From: Dysgonomonas sp. HDW5A
Lineage (GTDB): Bacteria > Bacteroidota > Bacteroidia > Bacteroidales > Dysgonomonadaceae
Assembly (NCBI RefSeq): GCF_011299555.1
Contig: NZ_CP049857.1
Span: 682,001 to 746,000 of the forward strand
Direction: 5' to 3'
Length of the DNA stretch: 64,000 nucleotides
Each line of letters begins with the position of its first letter. Within the stretch, counting starts at the first letter, position 1. A program made the translations under genes and the position numbers. The notes under the pieces were generated by a model. That model saw nothing but the letters and a program-made list of their open reading frames with translations. It ran no database searches and was not told where the DNA came from. Below are positions 25,007-34,020 of the stretch, piece after piece.

Positions 25007-25289
25007 TCTCGGACAACTTTTTTAATTTATCTTTCACGACTTGCCCGGGGCGAAATGCCGGAGTAATCTTTGGTGGTACCAGAAAACGTTGTTTTGAAAC
25101 TGGATTTACAGACATCCGCTCCTGGCGTCTTTTTGTTTCAAACAATCCAAACCCTTGTATATTTATAGAATCAGAATTAGCCAGATTAGTGTTAATTACA
25201 GATACAGCATCCTCCATAATCTTTGATGTTTGAGCTTGTGTCCACTCTAACCTTTTAGACAGTTCTGCAATTAATTCTTTATTTGTCAT
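24999..25289 (-). CDS. HU family DNA-binding protein
   Basis: A 96-residue HU/IHF protein with the N-terminal helices (TNKELIAELSKRLEWTQAQ), the INIQGFGLFETKRR strand and the PAFRPGQVVKD C-terminus; the beta-arm sequence is ERMSVNPVSKQRFLVPPKI. It binds and bends DNA as a dimer. It overlaps the HU-LysM fusion start by 8 bp; the two HU domains could form a heterodimer, which is an inference from the coupling. The gene is about 110 bp from rimO. Confidence 0.92.
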   Translation of the reverse strand: MTNKELIAELSKRLEWTQAQTSKIMEDAVSVINTNLANSDSINIQGFGLFETKRRQERMSVNPVSKQRFLVPPKITPAFRPGQVVKDKLKKLSENE

Positions 25290-25398
25290 AGATTTACAGG
25301 ATTATAAATACTTTCAACAATCTGCCATATTTTCTCTGCTATCATCCTTTGGATATGGCTCCTACCAAAGCTAAAAACACCGATATACTGCTACAAGT

Positions 25399-26703
25399 TC
25401 AATTGGGAACAACAATATTTCCATACAAATCAAAAGGCTCTGCCTGAGTTATAATAACATTATAAATCTCGCCTTTGTTCAACGGTATATCTTTTGATAT
25501 CAATACTTCCGGATCTACTTCCGGAGAATCATATTGGGTACGCCCTACATAATAATCGGCATCTTCTCTGTCTATAATTACCGAAAGATGTTGCCCGATC
25601 TTAGATTCATTAACGCCTAAAGAGACACGCTCCTGTACAGCCATTAACATATCCATTCTTTCCTGTTTAACTATTTCGGGAATATTATCTTCATATTTTT
25701 CGTACGCATAAGTGCCTTCTTCATTTGAATAAGGAAAAGCTCCCATTCGTTCGAACTGAGCCTCTTTTACAAACTGCATCAATTCTTCAAAATCGGCCTC
25801 CGTTTCATCCGGATGTCCCACCAAAAATGTGGTTCTGAGGTGAATTCCAGGAACTTCATCTCTAATTCTCTTTACAAGAGCCAGAGTTTCTTGTTTTGTT
25901 ATACCACGTCTCATTTTTGTCAACATATTATCGCTTATATGCTGAAGGGCAATATCCAGGTATTTGCATACATTATCTCTCTCGCGTATTACACGAAGCA
26001 AATCATAAGGAAATTTAGTCGGATAGGCATAATGGAGACGAATCCACTCAACACCTTTTACATCGGAGATACGTTCGATTAATTCGGGAAGTTTCATTTC
26101 TTTATAACGATCAAGCCCATAGTAAGATAAATCCTGAGCTATAACCTGAAATTCCTTAACACCCTGGGCAACCAACGATTCTACCTCAGATACAATCTCT
26201 TCCATAGGGCGAGATTGATGACGTCCTGTCATAATAGGAATAGAGCAATACGAACATGAACGATTACACCCTTCTGATATTTTCAGATAAGCATAATGTG
26301 CCGGAGTTGTTAATGCTCTCTCGTATTGGACATCTTTTCTAAAAGATTTCCCTAGATCGGTGATAAGTCCTTTCCAACCAAATTTACCGTAGAATTTATC
26401 CACTTCGGGTATTTCTGCCTGAAGTTCTTCCATGTATCTTTCGGAAAGGCATCCCATCACAAAAAGTTTATTCAGCTTTCTGTTTTTTTTAGCTTCTGCA
26501 AAACCAAGTATCGTATTGATCGACTCTTCTTTTGCATCACCTATAAATCCACATGTATTTATAACTACAATTTCACCTTCGGGCTTTTCCGGATCATGCT
26601 TCACAGTATATCCATTAGCCAGAAGCTGTTTCATTAACATCTCTGAATCTACTAGGTTCTTGGAACAGCCTAGCGTAACAACATCAATTCTATTTTTTTT
26701 CAT
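25399..26703 (-). CDS. rimO: Ribosomal protein S12 methylthiotransferase
   Basis: A radical SAM methylthiotransferase that modifies the conserved Asp of ribosomal protein S12. The 434-residue protein has the N-terminal UPF0004 domain (TLGCSKNLVDSEML, INTCGFIGDAKEES, MGCLSERY, supplying three cluster Cys), the radical SAM CNRSCSYCSIP motif and a C-terminal TRAM domain ending near QAEPFDLYGNIV. The S12-type CGFI(x)AKEES pattern separates it from MiaB. It lies between ftsY and the HU genes. Confidence 0.95.
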   Translation of the reverse strand: MKKNRIDVVTLGCSKNLVDSEMLMKQLLANGYTVKHDPEKPEGEIVVINTCGFIGDAKEESINTILGFAEAKKNRKLNKLFVMGCLSERYMEELQAEIPEVDKFYGKFGWKGLITDLGKSFRKDVQYERALTTPAHYAYLKISEGCNRSCSYCSIPIMTGRHQSRPMEEIVSEVESLVAQGVKEFQVIAQDLSYYGLDRYKEMKLPELIERISDVKGVEWIRLHYAYPTKFPYDLLRVIRERDNVCKYLDIALQHISDNMLTKMRRGITKQETLALVKRIRDEVPGIHLRTTFLVGHPDETEADFEELMQFVKEAQFERMGAFPYSNEEGTYAYEKYEDNIPEIVKQERMDMLMAVQERVSLGVNESKIGQHLSVIIDREDADYYVGRTQYDSPEVDPEVLISKDIPLNKGEIYNVIITQAEPFDLYGNIVVPN

Positions 26704-26834
26704 TCAAAAAGAATCCTTCTTTCTTAGGTATAAGTAAGAGTAAATATTTATTGCCTCTTTTTAAGTCTAAGAGTTCACAAACCTTATCAAAGGGTCCATT
26801 TAGAGACCTGGTTTACTCTCCACTTCTCAAAACA

Positions 26835-26853
26835 ATAAAAGGTCAGTAACCTT
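26835..26853 (-). repeat. Diverged dispersed palindrome between rimO and ftsY
   Basis: GGTCAGTAACC (26841-26851); on the minus strand it reads AAGGTTACTGACC followed by TTTTATTG, as in the family consensus. Confidence 0.4.
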
Positions 26854-26897
26854 AAATCCTGCAATACACTCTATTGCAACAACAAAAGTAACACAAA

Positions 26898-27854
26898 TTA
26901 CCCGCCAAACAATGAGTTCACGAATTCTTTTCGCTGGAATACCTGCAAATCATCAATACCTTCACCCAGTCCGATATACTTTACGGGTATCTTAAACTGA
27001 TCTGAAATACCTATTACAACGCCTCCCTTTGCAGTACCATCTAGCTTTGTCACAGCCAAAGCTGTAACATCTGTAGCAGCAGTAAATTGTTTCGCTTGCT
27101 CAAAAGCATTTTGCCCTGTCGAACCATCCAAAACCAACAAAACTTCATGAGGGGCACCGGGAACAATTTTATTCATTACATTTTTGATCTTCGACAACTC
27201 ATTCATCAATCCGATCTTATTATGTAAACGTCCGGCAGTATCTATTATTACAACATCTGCGTTATTGGCTTTTCCAGAGCTGATTGCATCAAATGCAACG
27301 GAAGCCGGATCAGAACCCATTGCCTGTTTCACGACCGGAACACCAACTCTTTCGCCCCAAATAACCAATTGCTCTACGGCTGCGGCACGAAAAGTATCGG
27401 CAGCACCAAGATATACAGATTTTCCTGCTTTCTTAAACTGATTAGCTAATTTTCCTATTGTTGTAGTCTTACCTACTCCATTAACTCCTACAACCATTAT
27501 CACGTAAGGCTTATGATCTATAGGCAAATCGAACCCGACAGTATTATCACTCGAGTTATTTTCGGTAAGTAATTCAACAATTTCTTCACGAAGAATAGTG
27601 CTCAATTCATCCGTATTTACATACTTGTCTTTGGCAACACGCTCCTCTATACGTTCGATAATTTTCAATGTAGTATCTACACCTACATCCGAAGTTATTA
27701 ATACCTCTTCTAAATCATCTAATACACTATCATCAACTTTAGATTTCCCAACAACAATCCTCGAGAGTTTGGTAAACATATTTTCTTTTGTTTTTTCCAA
27801 ACCCTTATCCAATGATTCTTTTTTCTGTTTCGAGAAAAAGTCGAAAATGCCCAT
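26898..27854 (-). CDS. ftsY: Signal recognition particle receptor FtsY
   Basis: The membrane-associated SRP-receptor GTPase. The 318-residue protein is a minimal FtsY with no long acidic A domain; a short basic N-terminus leads into the N domain and then the G domain with G1 GVNGVGKTTTIGKL, the DTFRAAA insertion-box region, G3 DTAGRLHNK, G4 TKLDGTAKGG and the GLGEGIDDLQVF end. It is separated by a terminator from the ribosomal gene cluster upstream and has a dispersed repeat 30 bp before its start. Confidence 0.95.
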   Translation of the reverse strand: MGIFDFFSKQKKESLDKGLEKTKENMFTKLSRIVVGKSKVDDSVLDDLEEVLITSDVGVDTTLKIIERIEERVAKDKYVNTDELSTILREEIVELLTENNSSDNTVGFDLPIDHKPYVIMVVGVNGVGKTTTIGKLANQFKKAGKSVYLGAADTFRAAAVEQLVIWGERVGVPVVKQAMGSDPASVAFDAISSGKANNADVVIIDTAGRLHNKIGLMNELSKIKNVMNKIVPGAPHEVLLVLDGSTGQNAFEQAKQFTAATDVTALAVTKLDGTAKGGVVIGISDQFKIPVKYIGLGEGIDDLQVFQRKEFVNSLFGG

Positions 27855-27883
27855 ACAATCTATTATTTATTCTTGAATACTTC

Positions 27884-27924
27884 AGGTCGAAGACCTATTT
27901 ATTTCTTTGGCAAAATAGTTATAA
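27884..27924 (+). repeat. Dispersed GGTCnnnGACC element upstream of ftsY
   Basis: GGTCGAAGACC (27885-27895) followed by TATTTATTTCTTTGGCAAAA and TAGTTATAA. It begins 30 bp before the ftsY ATG. On the minus strand its far end reads TTATAACTATTTTGCC, which resembles a -7 box. Confidence 0.6.
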
Positions 27925-28013
27925 TTAGATAATCTTGCTAAAGATTCTGTTAATCGCCACTACTACTCGACTCTATCGTGAAGCAAGCTATACAAAGCTA
28001 ATAAAGGATACAC

Positions 28014-28050
28014 AAAAAACCTCCTAACAAATTCTTGAAAGGAGGTTTTT
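28014..28050 (-). terminator. Intrinsic terminator of the rpmB-rpmG-DUF4295 cluster
   Basis: A perfect 10-bp stem AAAAACCTCC/GGAGGTTTTT (28015-28024 with 28041-28050) 18 bp after the DUF4295 stop on the minus strand. Confidence 0.85.
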
Positions 28051-28067
28051 AGTTATTTTTAACTAAA

Positions 28068-28229
28068 TTATTTTGAAAAATAATCTTTCACCGATTCATT
28101 TGGAACCATTTCTTCCTTAAATGTATAAGCTCCTGTTTTAGGCGATCTTACCATTTTAATTACTTTTGCATAATTACGGCCATCTTTAGATGATGGATCG
28201 CGGTAACCTGCGACTGTTTTCTTTGCCAT
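28068..28229 (-). CDS. DUF4295 family small protein, 53 aa
   Basis: A 53-residue basic protein starting MAKKTVAGYRDPSSKDGRNY and ending KDYFSK. It matches the small DUF4295 family encoded directly after rpmG in Bacteroidetes, a probable ribosome-associated protein by context. It lies 15 bp after the rpmG stop and is followed by the cluster's terminator, which supports the short frame as real. Confidence 0.85.
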   Translation of the reverse strand: MAKKTVAGYRDPSSKDGRNYAKVIKMVRSPKTGAYTFKEEMVPNESVKDYFSK

Positions 28230-28244
28230 GGTTTTATATTATTT

Positions 28245-28433
28245 TTACTTAATTTCTTTATGAACTGTAACTCTCTTCAAAACCGGATTGTATTTTTTCA
28301 ATTCCAATCTTTCAGTTGTGTTTCTTCTATTTTTAGTAGTAATGTATCGTGATGTACCAGCCAGACCACTTTCTTTATGCTCGGTACATTCTAGAATCAC
28401 TTGAATTCTGTTTCCTTTTGCTTTCTTTGCCAT
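28245..28433 (-). CDS. rpmG: 50S ribosomal protein L33
   Basis: A 62-residue basic protein with the L33 pattern: [28 protein letters not shown] and [18 protein letters not shown]. It lacks the full zinc-binding Cys set (only one Cys), so it is a zinc-independent form. It lies 20 bp after rpmB. Confidence 0.95.
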   Translation of the reverse strand: MAKKAKGNRIQVILECTEHKESGLAGTSRYITTKNRRNTTERLELKKYNPVLKRVTVHKEIK

Positions 28434-28453
28434 TTTTTAGGTTCTCCTTTGAT

Positions 28454-28693
28454 TTAAGCTTTTAAATAACCTTTTTCAGCTGCTTTTTTCAATGCAGCAT
28501 CCAAACCAATTTTATTAATTGTACGAAGACCTGACGCAGATACATCTAGACTAATCCAACAATCTTCTTCTACCCAATAGAATTTTTTCCTGAACAGGTT
28601 GATGTTAAATTTTCTCTTAGTCTTTTTATTTGAGTGAGAGACATTGTTACCAACCATAGCTTTCTTTCCTGTAATTTCACAAACTTTGGACAT
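28454..28693 (-). CDS. rpmB: 50S ribosomal protein L28
   Basis: A 79-residue protein with the L28 features: an N-terminal [19 protein letters not shown], then [17 protein letters not shown] and a C-terminal [18 protein letters not shown]. It is the first gene of the ribosomal cluster, 57 bp downstream of a good promoter at 28750-28780. Confidence 0.96.
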   Translation of the reverse strand: MSKVCEITGKKAMVGNNVSHSNKKTKRKFNINLFRKKFYWVEEDCWISLDVSASGLRTINKIGLDAALKKAAEKGYLKA

Positions 28694-28749
28694 CGCTATT
28701 ATATTTTATTTTTTATTTATTTTATTCCTTGCCGTAGTAAAACAGGGTG

Positions 28750-28780
28750 CAAAATTAAACCTTTTTTTTGAATCAGCAAA
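28750..28780 (-). promoter_or_regulatory. Bacteroidetes-type promoter for rpmB-rpmG-DUF4295
   Basis: On the minus strand TTTG (28777-28780), a 19-bp spacer and TAATTTTG (28750-28757) match the -33/-7 consensus exactly in boxes and spacing. Confidence 0.65.
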
Positions 28781-28870
28781 TTATTGTCAGTTAATAAACT
28801 ATCTTTTTTCAAAAAAACATGACTGCTTAATAATCTTATTCTTAACCAGGAACAATTCGCTCAACACAAC

Positions 28871-28901
28871 TTTGAATACAAATGCAAATATAGTAACTTT
28901 G
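28871..28901 (+). promoter_or_regulatory. Bacteroidetes-type promoter for the metallophosphoesterase gene
   Basis: TTTG (28871-28874), a 19-bp spacer and TAACTTTG (28894-28901), 32 bp before the ATG at 28934. Confidence 0.65.
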
Positions 28902-28933
28902 TTGATGTCTAGAAATATATAATACTAAATACT

Positions 28934-30184
28934 ATGAAAAAACTTACTTACGCACTGTTTTTTGCGATTATCTTTTCATATACCCATGTAGCAGCTCAAT
29001 CGGCTTTTAGCTTTATTGTTGTATCGGATACACATCTTGGAAGAGATGGATCTGAAGACAAAAACAGAACAACATTACGTTATTTACTGAATCAACCGAA
29101 TAACCCGGAAGCTATTTTTGTTGTGGGAGACCTTACGGACAATGGCTACCAGAAAGAATATGACCTCTTCAAAAGAGTATTTACGGAAGAGTTACCTGAT
29201 AATTTCGCCAAGTACTACTGCTTAGGCAATCATGACAGATACAACGATAAAGGAGATAAAAATACCCGCTTTGAGAAAACTCTGGGTCAAGACCTCAACC
29301 AGTATGTCGAAATAAATAATTATCCTTTCATCTTGATTAGTATGGAAAATTCATCATATGATAAATGTTATACCGCACCTTCCCGGAAATTTTTATCAGA
29401 AAAACTGCAATATGCGTCTCAAAAATATCCGGACAAACCTATTTTTGTATTCTTCCATATGCCGGTAACAAATACTGTATACGGTTCATACGAAATTGGA
29501 GGAAAAGATTCATGGGGAACCGATGGGTTAAAGGATATCTGCGAGCAATATCCACAAATTATAGCTTTTTCAGGACACTCACATTATCCTATTGGAGATG
29601 AGAGATCGATACATCAAGATAAATTCACCTCGATAAATGACGGTAGTATTGCCTATTCTGAAATAGAGACCGGCAAAAGCGAGGGTATACACCCCGAAGG
29701 TTTTAATGATGTTACAGAAGGAGTGATAGTTAGTATAGACAACAATATAGTAAGTATACACAGACACAATACTACACAAGGTGCTGAAATAAAAAAGCAG
29801 TGGGAAATAAAACCGCCTCACGATGGATCTGCATTTATTTACAAAGACAGAAAGGATAATAAGGCTCCCGAATTTGCTAATGGAATTGAACCTTCTTTTG
29901 ACAATATTACCAGAAACAGCTGCAATCTAATTTGGAAACAGGCTACCGACAATGATATTGTACATCATTATAAAATTACAATAAGCAAAAAAGGAGAAGA
30001 AAGCTTATCTCCTGTTACAGAGACTGTTTTTTCAGGATTTTTCTTGAATGCAGAAATGCCACAATCCAAAAGTTGGAATATAAAGGGACTGGATAACAAG
30101 TCAACCTATGATGTTTCCATCTTTGCAATAGATTCTTTCGGAAATGAGTCGAGACCTATAAAAGGCTCATTTACTACATTATAA
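28934..30184 (+). CDS. Secreted metallophosphoesterase with a C-terminal fibronectin-type domain
   Basis: A 416-residue protein with a signal peptide (hydrophobic residues 3-20, ending AAQS). The calcineurin-like phosphoesterase motifs occur in order: VVSDTHLG, VVGDLTDNG, LGNHDRY, FFHMP and FSGHSHYP, so all the metal ligands are present. Residues ~310-416 look like a fibronectin type III-like beta-sandwich (APEFANGIEPSFDNITRNS start, ending SRPIKGSFTT). It acts in the periplasm or at the surface; the substrate is unknown. It converges with the barrel gene 30192-32756, with an 8-bp gap. Confidence 0.85.
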   Translation: MKKLTYALFFAIIFSYTHVAAQSAFSFIVVSDTHLGRDGSEDKNRTTLRYLLNQPNNPEAIFVVGDLTDNGYQKEYDLFKRVFTEELPDNFAKYYCLGNHDRYNDKGDKNTRFEKTLGQDLNQYVEINNYPFILISMENSSYDKCYTAPSRKFLSEKLQYASQKYPDKPIFVFFHMPVTNTVYGSYEIGGKDSWGTDGLKDICEQYPQIIAFSGHSHYPIGDERSIHQDKFTSINDGSIAYSEIETGKSEGIHPEGFNDVTEGVIVSIDNNIVSIHRHNTTQGAEIKKQWEIKPPHDGSAFIYKDRKDNKAPEFANGIEPSFDNITRNSCNLIWKQATDNDIVHHYKITISKKGEESLSPVTETVFSGFFLNAEMPQSKSWNIKGLDNKSTYDVSIFAIDSFGNESRPIKGSFTTL

Positions 30185-30191
30185 TAAATAC

Positions 30192-32756
30192 TTAAAAACC
30201 CATACCAAAACCTATAAAGAATCGGGCATCATCGTTAGATGCGAAGTAAGAAAACTTGCCTGTGTACTTTTTGAACAAAGTCAACCACCAGCCTCCACCA
30301 TAAGAGGTGTGCCATCTGGTCGATTCCTCGTTAGGATACCATACACGACCATAATCAACTCCAACAAATACTCCATACTGAATAGGTGTAAAAGGATTCT
30401 TCAGATGTCCTAAATCGTACCGGAGATCAGTATGTTGATAAAGCGATTGCTTACCGATAAAACGGCTTTGCCTGAAACCCCGAAGTTCAACCGATGCTGC
30501 CTGATAAAACTCATAATAGTTGGTAAATAAGGCTGTACCTAAAACCTCTGTTGCCAATGACAGGCGATCGCTAAATGCTATTTCGAAAGAAAATTTTGAC
30601 TTTATATAAGGAAAGTTGCGGCGTATATCACTTACAGTCCAATTGATACCCGAAGTTAGCAGAAAGTCTAATGAAGGCACCAAAGCACTCAATTGCCGAT
30701 GCATTTCATAAGTCAAACTGATATCCATAAATACTTTTGTATCAAATACCGGATCTCCATCTTTATATATCTCATTTATAAATCGATCTGTTGGATGATC
30801 AATCTTGTATAATTCAAGCATAGTTGAAGCTGTCAGCTTATTTTTAGTGCCAAACCTCCAATAATACGAAGGTTCAATATGATATTTTGCAATTCCAACC
30901 CGGTTAAAATCAATGGATTCATCTTTAAAACCATTTGTCTGATTTCCATATCCAAAGAAGTTATGAAAATCATTTGCAATACCAAAGATAGCTTCTATAT
31001 TAAAACCTCTTCTTTCATCGAGAGACGGGAAAAGTCCCTGATACATCAAACCATCTAAATAACTATAACCTATTCTATGTTGATAGCTATAGGGCGATCT
31101 TTTAAAACCATACATCGTTTTACTTACATACGCACCCAAATAAAAACCTAAATCGGAGTCGTATACACCCCAGGGAGTAAAACTCACCGTTTGATACTTG
31201 AGCTTCTTATAATCGTATTCATGAACTTTTTCAACATTCGTTCTTGTCATACTAGCTCCATCAAGAGTATCATTCAGTAAACTATGCGATTTATAATCAT
31301 AAATATCCGCATTTTTTCCTCTTTCGACATGATAGATGTTTATCCCTTTCCCTCCGACTAAAGTTATCGGAGTTCCCCTTTTTGTTCCTGAAAATCTGAA
31401 AGTATCATCTCCTCCTAAACCATACAGCCAGATTTCGTTGGTACTTTTATCATATTCTTTATCAAATAATAGCTGAGATGAGTTTCTATCATAAATCCTA
31501 ACATTAGTAGTATGTCTATCTTTTTGGTTTATAACAAATAAATCATCCTTATTTGTACCTGTAATTACAGGTGTTTGCTGCAATATATCATAGTACTTTT
31601 GAGCTATCACTTCAACAGCATCCCTCCGTTTTTTTAAATTATCTTTTATAATTTCAGTATAGGGAGATACATAAATTTCTTCCGGCAGAGCCTCAAAGGC
31701 CTTATCGATTACCTCATCGGTTAATGCCGACTTTATATACTTTGCCTCTTGGTACCAAACCTCACGCCCTGTCCTTGCAACGAATGCGACATCTAAAGGA
31801 ATACCAATTCCATTTGCCTTTTTCAGATTCTTAATATTACTATCGTAATTGGTTATACTATTAAGGCCTAGAACACCCAGCATTATTTTAAAAAATGCTC
31901 CGTCGATCTTTGTGAAAGCATGGCTACGATCGGTTACAAGTGGCATATATACAAGACTATCTCCATGAGGCACTTCATACCAATGCCAACTTTCTCGAGT
32001 TTTGTTCCAGTCCCCTATTAATATATCCAAAAGCCGCTCACGAATATACTCGTATTGATCGACATGGAAAGATTTAGATTCTTGTATTTTAGCTAATAAC
32101 TCTTCTGTTTCTATAACTTTGGAGTGAACACTAAATGCCTTCAGGTCATATATGGCTATCAACCGATCCTGCACTCCACTGCCATCTGCAATTGTATCAG
32201 TCGTTACATGTTTTGGAATATAGTAAATTTTAGACTCAAATGAACTGACTCCAACTTTCTCCGCTAATTCATCAGCAACCATAAAAGCGTAAGGATGAGT
32301 TATAGTATAAGCATCCCCTATAAATTTATCTAAATAAGTACCTTTAAATTCTTGTTTGCTATAAGTATTCTTGAAAAAATCCGATTCCATAAATGTTGTT
32401 GCTCCTCCCAGAGGTCTTACCATATACAGGTGAGCATCTTTTGCTTCGAGAAAAAGAGCATGCAAACGGGGTACTTGTGCTACAAATGTCAGTCCACCAT
32501 ACAAATCATACAAACCGGTTGATTTTACGGTTATCGGTGTAGAGTAAAGTTTACGATAATGCTTACCTATAATAAAATCATACATTCCTGATCGTTCATG
32601 CGAATTCTGAGGATAGATAGATTTTCTTATTACACCGTCCTCATAAAGAGGTATGGTATCTTCTTTCTGTTTAACAGAAGTATCCATAGCCGAGACACTA
32701 AAATGCAATAAGCTGTATATTAAAAATACAACACTAAACTTTCTAAAATTGGACAT
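30192..32756 (-). CDS. Outer-membrane BamA/TamA-like barrel protein with a degenerate kinase-like motif region
   Basis: An 854-residue protein with a signal peptide (residues ~5-24, ending SVSA) and a C-terminal beta-barrel of the surface-antigen D15/BamA type (the last ~350 residues, ending in alternating aromatic strands, FIGFGMGF). The middle contains ERLLDILIGDWNKTRESWHW and PLVTDRSHAFTKIDG, which I recall as the IGDWDRHxxQW/RDRDQAF pair of Bacteroidetes MPP-BamA-type proteins, but with the D-R-H residues replaced. A GTNKDDLFVI...LYGLGGDDTFRFSG...GGKG stretch follows, as in that family. Unlike the long fused relatives it has no metallophosphoesterase domain; a free-standing one is encoded convergently next door. 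Confidence 0.75.
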   Translation of the reverse strand: MSNFRKFSVVFLIYSLLHFSVSAMDTSVKQKEDTIPLYEDGVIRKSIYPQNSHERSGMYDFIIGKHYRKLYSTPITVKSTGLYDLYGGLTFVAQVPRLHALFLEAKDAHLYMVRPLGGATTFMESDFFKNTYSKQEFKGTYLDKFIGDAYTITHPYAFMVADELAEKVGVSSFESKIYYIPKHVTTDTIADGSGVQDRLIAIYDLKAFSVHSKVIETEELLAKIQESKSFHVDQYEYIRERLLDILIGDWNKTRESWHWYEVPHGDSLVYMPLVTDRSHAFTKIDGAFFKIMLGVLGLNSITNYDSNIKNLKKANGIGIPLDVAFVARTGREVWYQEAKYIKSALTDEVIDKAFEALPEEIYVSPYTEIIKDNLKKRRDAVEVIAQKYYDILQQTPVITGTNKDDLFVINQKDRHTTNVRIYDRNSSQLLFDKEYDKSTNEIWLYGLGGDDTFRFSGTKRGTPITLVGGKGINIYHVERGKNADIYDYKSHSLLNDTLDGASMTRTNVEKVHEYDYKKLKYQTVSFTPWGVYDSDLGFYLGAYVSKTMYGFKRSPYSYQHRIGYSYLDGLMYQGLFPSLDERRGFNIEAIFGIANDFHNFFGYGNQTNGFKDESIDFNRVGIAKYHIEPSYYWRFGTKNKLTASTMLELYKIDHPTDRFINEIYKDGDPVFDTKVFMDISLTYEMHRQLSALVPSLDFLLTSGINWTVSDIRRNFPYIKSKFSFEIAFSDRLSLATEVLGTALFTNYYEFYQAASVELRGFRQSRFIGKQSLYQHTDLRYDLGHLKNPFTPIQYGVFVGVDYGRVWYPNEESTRWHTSYGGGWWLTLFKKYTGKFSYFASNDDARFFIGFGMGF

Positions 32757-32893
32757 AATTCAAAGGTATGTTATACTAATTTCAATACAAATAGTCATAC
32801 ACAAAACATTTATTTTTGACAGTTAAACTATCTCGGCAAATGCATAACAAGAAGTTAAATTACAAGATTATAGATATGACTTATGATGTGTTT

Positions 32894-32944
32894 AAGGTCT
32901 TAAATCTTAAAATTGTATTTAATTTGATTTGCTAGTATAACAAT
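32894..32944 (+). repeat. Diverged dispersed element overlapping a promoter
   Basis: AAGGTCTTAAATCTTAAAAT followed, after a spacer, by TTTGCTAGTATAACAAT, matching both ends of the repeat family. The TTTG boxes used by the radical SAM gene promoter lie inside it. Confidence 0.45.
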
Positions 32945-32955
32945 TTGTACCTTTG
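32923..32955 (+). promoter_or_regulatory. Bacteroidetes-type promoter for the YhcC-like gene
   Basis: TTTG (32923-32926), a 21-bp spacer and TACCTTTG (32948-32955), about 115 bp before the ATG at 33072. A second TTTG at 32928 gives a shorter spacer. Confidence 0.5.
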
Positions 32956-32985
32956 CATAGTTTTACGGGACAGCAAAATTAAGCG

Positions 32986-33012
32986 CACAGACCTATTTTA
33001 TATTTTGGCAAG
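32986..33012 (+). repeat. Diverged dispersed element
   Basis: CACAGACCTATTTTATATTT and TGGCAAG resemble the copy upstream of lysS; the left palindrome arm is decayed (GCGCACAGACC). Confidence 0.4.
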
Positions 33013-33071
33013 CTTAATGATTATAGCCTGTTAGACTGTATAAAATTTCACTAAATACTTTCATTCAACTA

Positions 33072-34004
33072 ATGATAAATAAGCCATATAAAGAGTTTGG
33101 GGATTTCCTAAACAGCATATTTCCTCATAAAGTCCAGAAAATATCCATCAATGCAGGATTTACTTGTCCAAACAGAGACGGCTCTAAGGCTGTAGGCGGA
33201 TGTACCTATTGTAATAATCAAAGCTTTAGCCCCGGATATGGAGGTAAACAGCGTACGGTTACCGATCAATTAAGAGACGGAATATCTTTCTTCTCACACA
33301 AATATCCGGAAATGAAATATCTTGCATATTTCCAGTCCTATACCAATACTTATGATGATATCGATAAATTGATCTTATTATATGAAGAGGCTTTGGCATA
33401 TCCGAATGTTGAAGGCATTATCATCGGGACACGTCCGGACTGTATGCCTAAGGAACTTCTCGACTATTTTGAGAAGCTGAAAGACAGAACATTTCTTCTT
33501 ATAGAATACGGGATCGAATCGACACTTGATTCAACCCTTGAGTTTATAAACAGGGGACATACTTACGCAGAAAGTATAGAAGCCATATATCAAACAGCTG
33601 CTAAGGGAATATATACAGGAGCTCATATGATCTTGGGACTACCCGGAGAAAGCCGTGAGCAAATGCTTGAGCATGCCGACAAATTATCGGAGCTTCCTTT
33701 AACTACACTCAAGATGCACCAATTGCAGCTTATTAAAGGTACGGTTATGGCTCGGCAGTATCGCGAACACCCCGAATGGTTCAATCTGTTTGAGGTCGAA
33801 GATTATATTGACCTGTGCATTGATTTTACGGAACGCCTCAACCCCGATTTCATCATCGAGCGCTTTGTGTCTCAATCTCCTAAATCGCTGCTCATTGCAC
33901 CCGATTGGGGATTGAAGAACTTCGAGTTTACAGCTAAAGTTCTTAAACGATTCGCAGAACGCAAAGCCTACCAAGGCAGGCTTTATAAATCGGTAAAGGC
34001 TTAA
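33072..34004 (+). CDS. Radical SAM protein, TIGR01212/YhcC family
   Basis: A 310-residue radical SAM protein with the YhcC-type cysteine spacing C32-x11-C44-x2-C47 (TCPNRDGSK then GGCTYCNNQSF). Further family segments are AYFQSYTNTY, IGTRPDC, EYGIES, GLPGE and a C-terminal IERFVSQSP. Its substrate is unknown. The stop TAA is followed by AAGACCTTTTCTTATTTT, a partial match to the dispersed repeat. It converges with the AsmA-like gene. Confidence 0.9.
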   Translation: MINKPYKEFGDFLNSIFPHKVQKISINAGFTCPNRDGSKAVGGCTYCNNQSFSPGYGGKQRTVTDQLRDGISFFSHKYPEMKYLAYFQSYTNTYDDIDKLILLYEEALAYPNVEGIIIGTRPDCMPKELLDYFEKLKDRTFLLIEYGIESTLDSTLEFINRGHTYAESIEAIYQTAAKGIYTGAHMILGLPGESREQMLEHADKLSELPLTTLKMHQLQLIKGTVMARQYREHPEWFNLFEVEDYIDLCIDFTERLNPDFIIERFVSQSPKSLLIAPDWGLKNFEFTAKVLKRFAERKAYQGRLYKSVKA

Positions 34005-34020
34005 AAGACCTTTTCTTATT

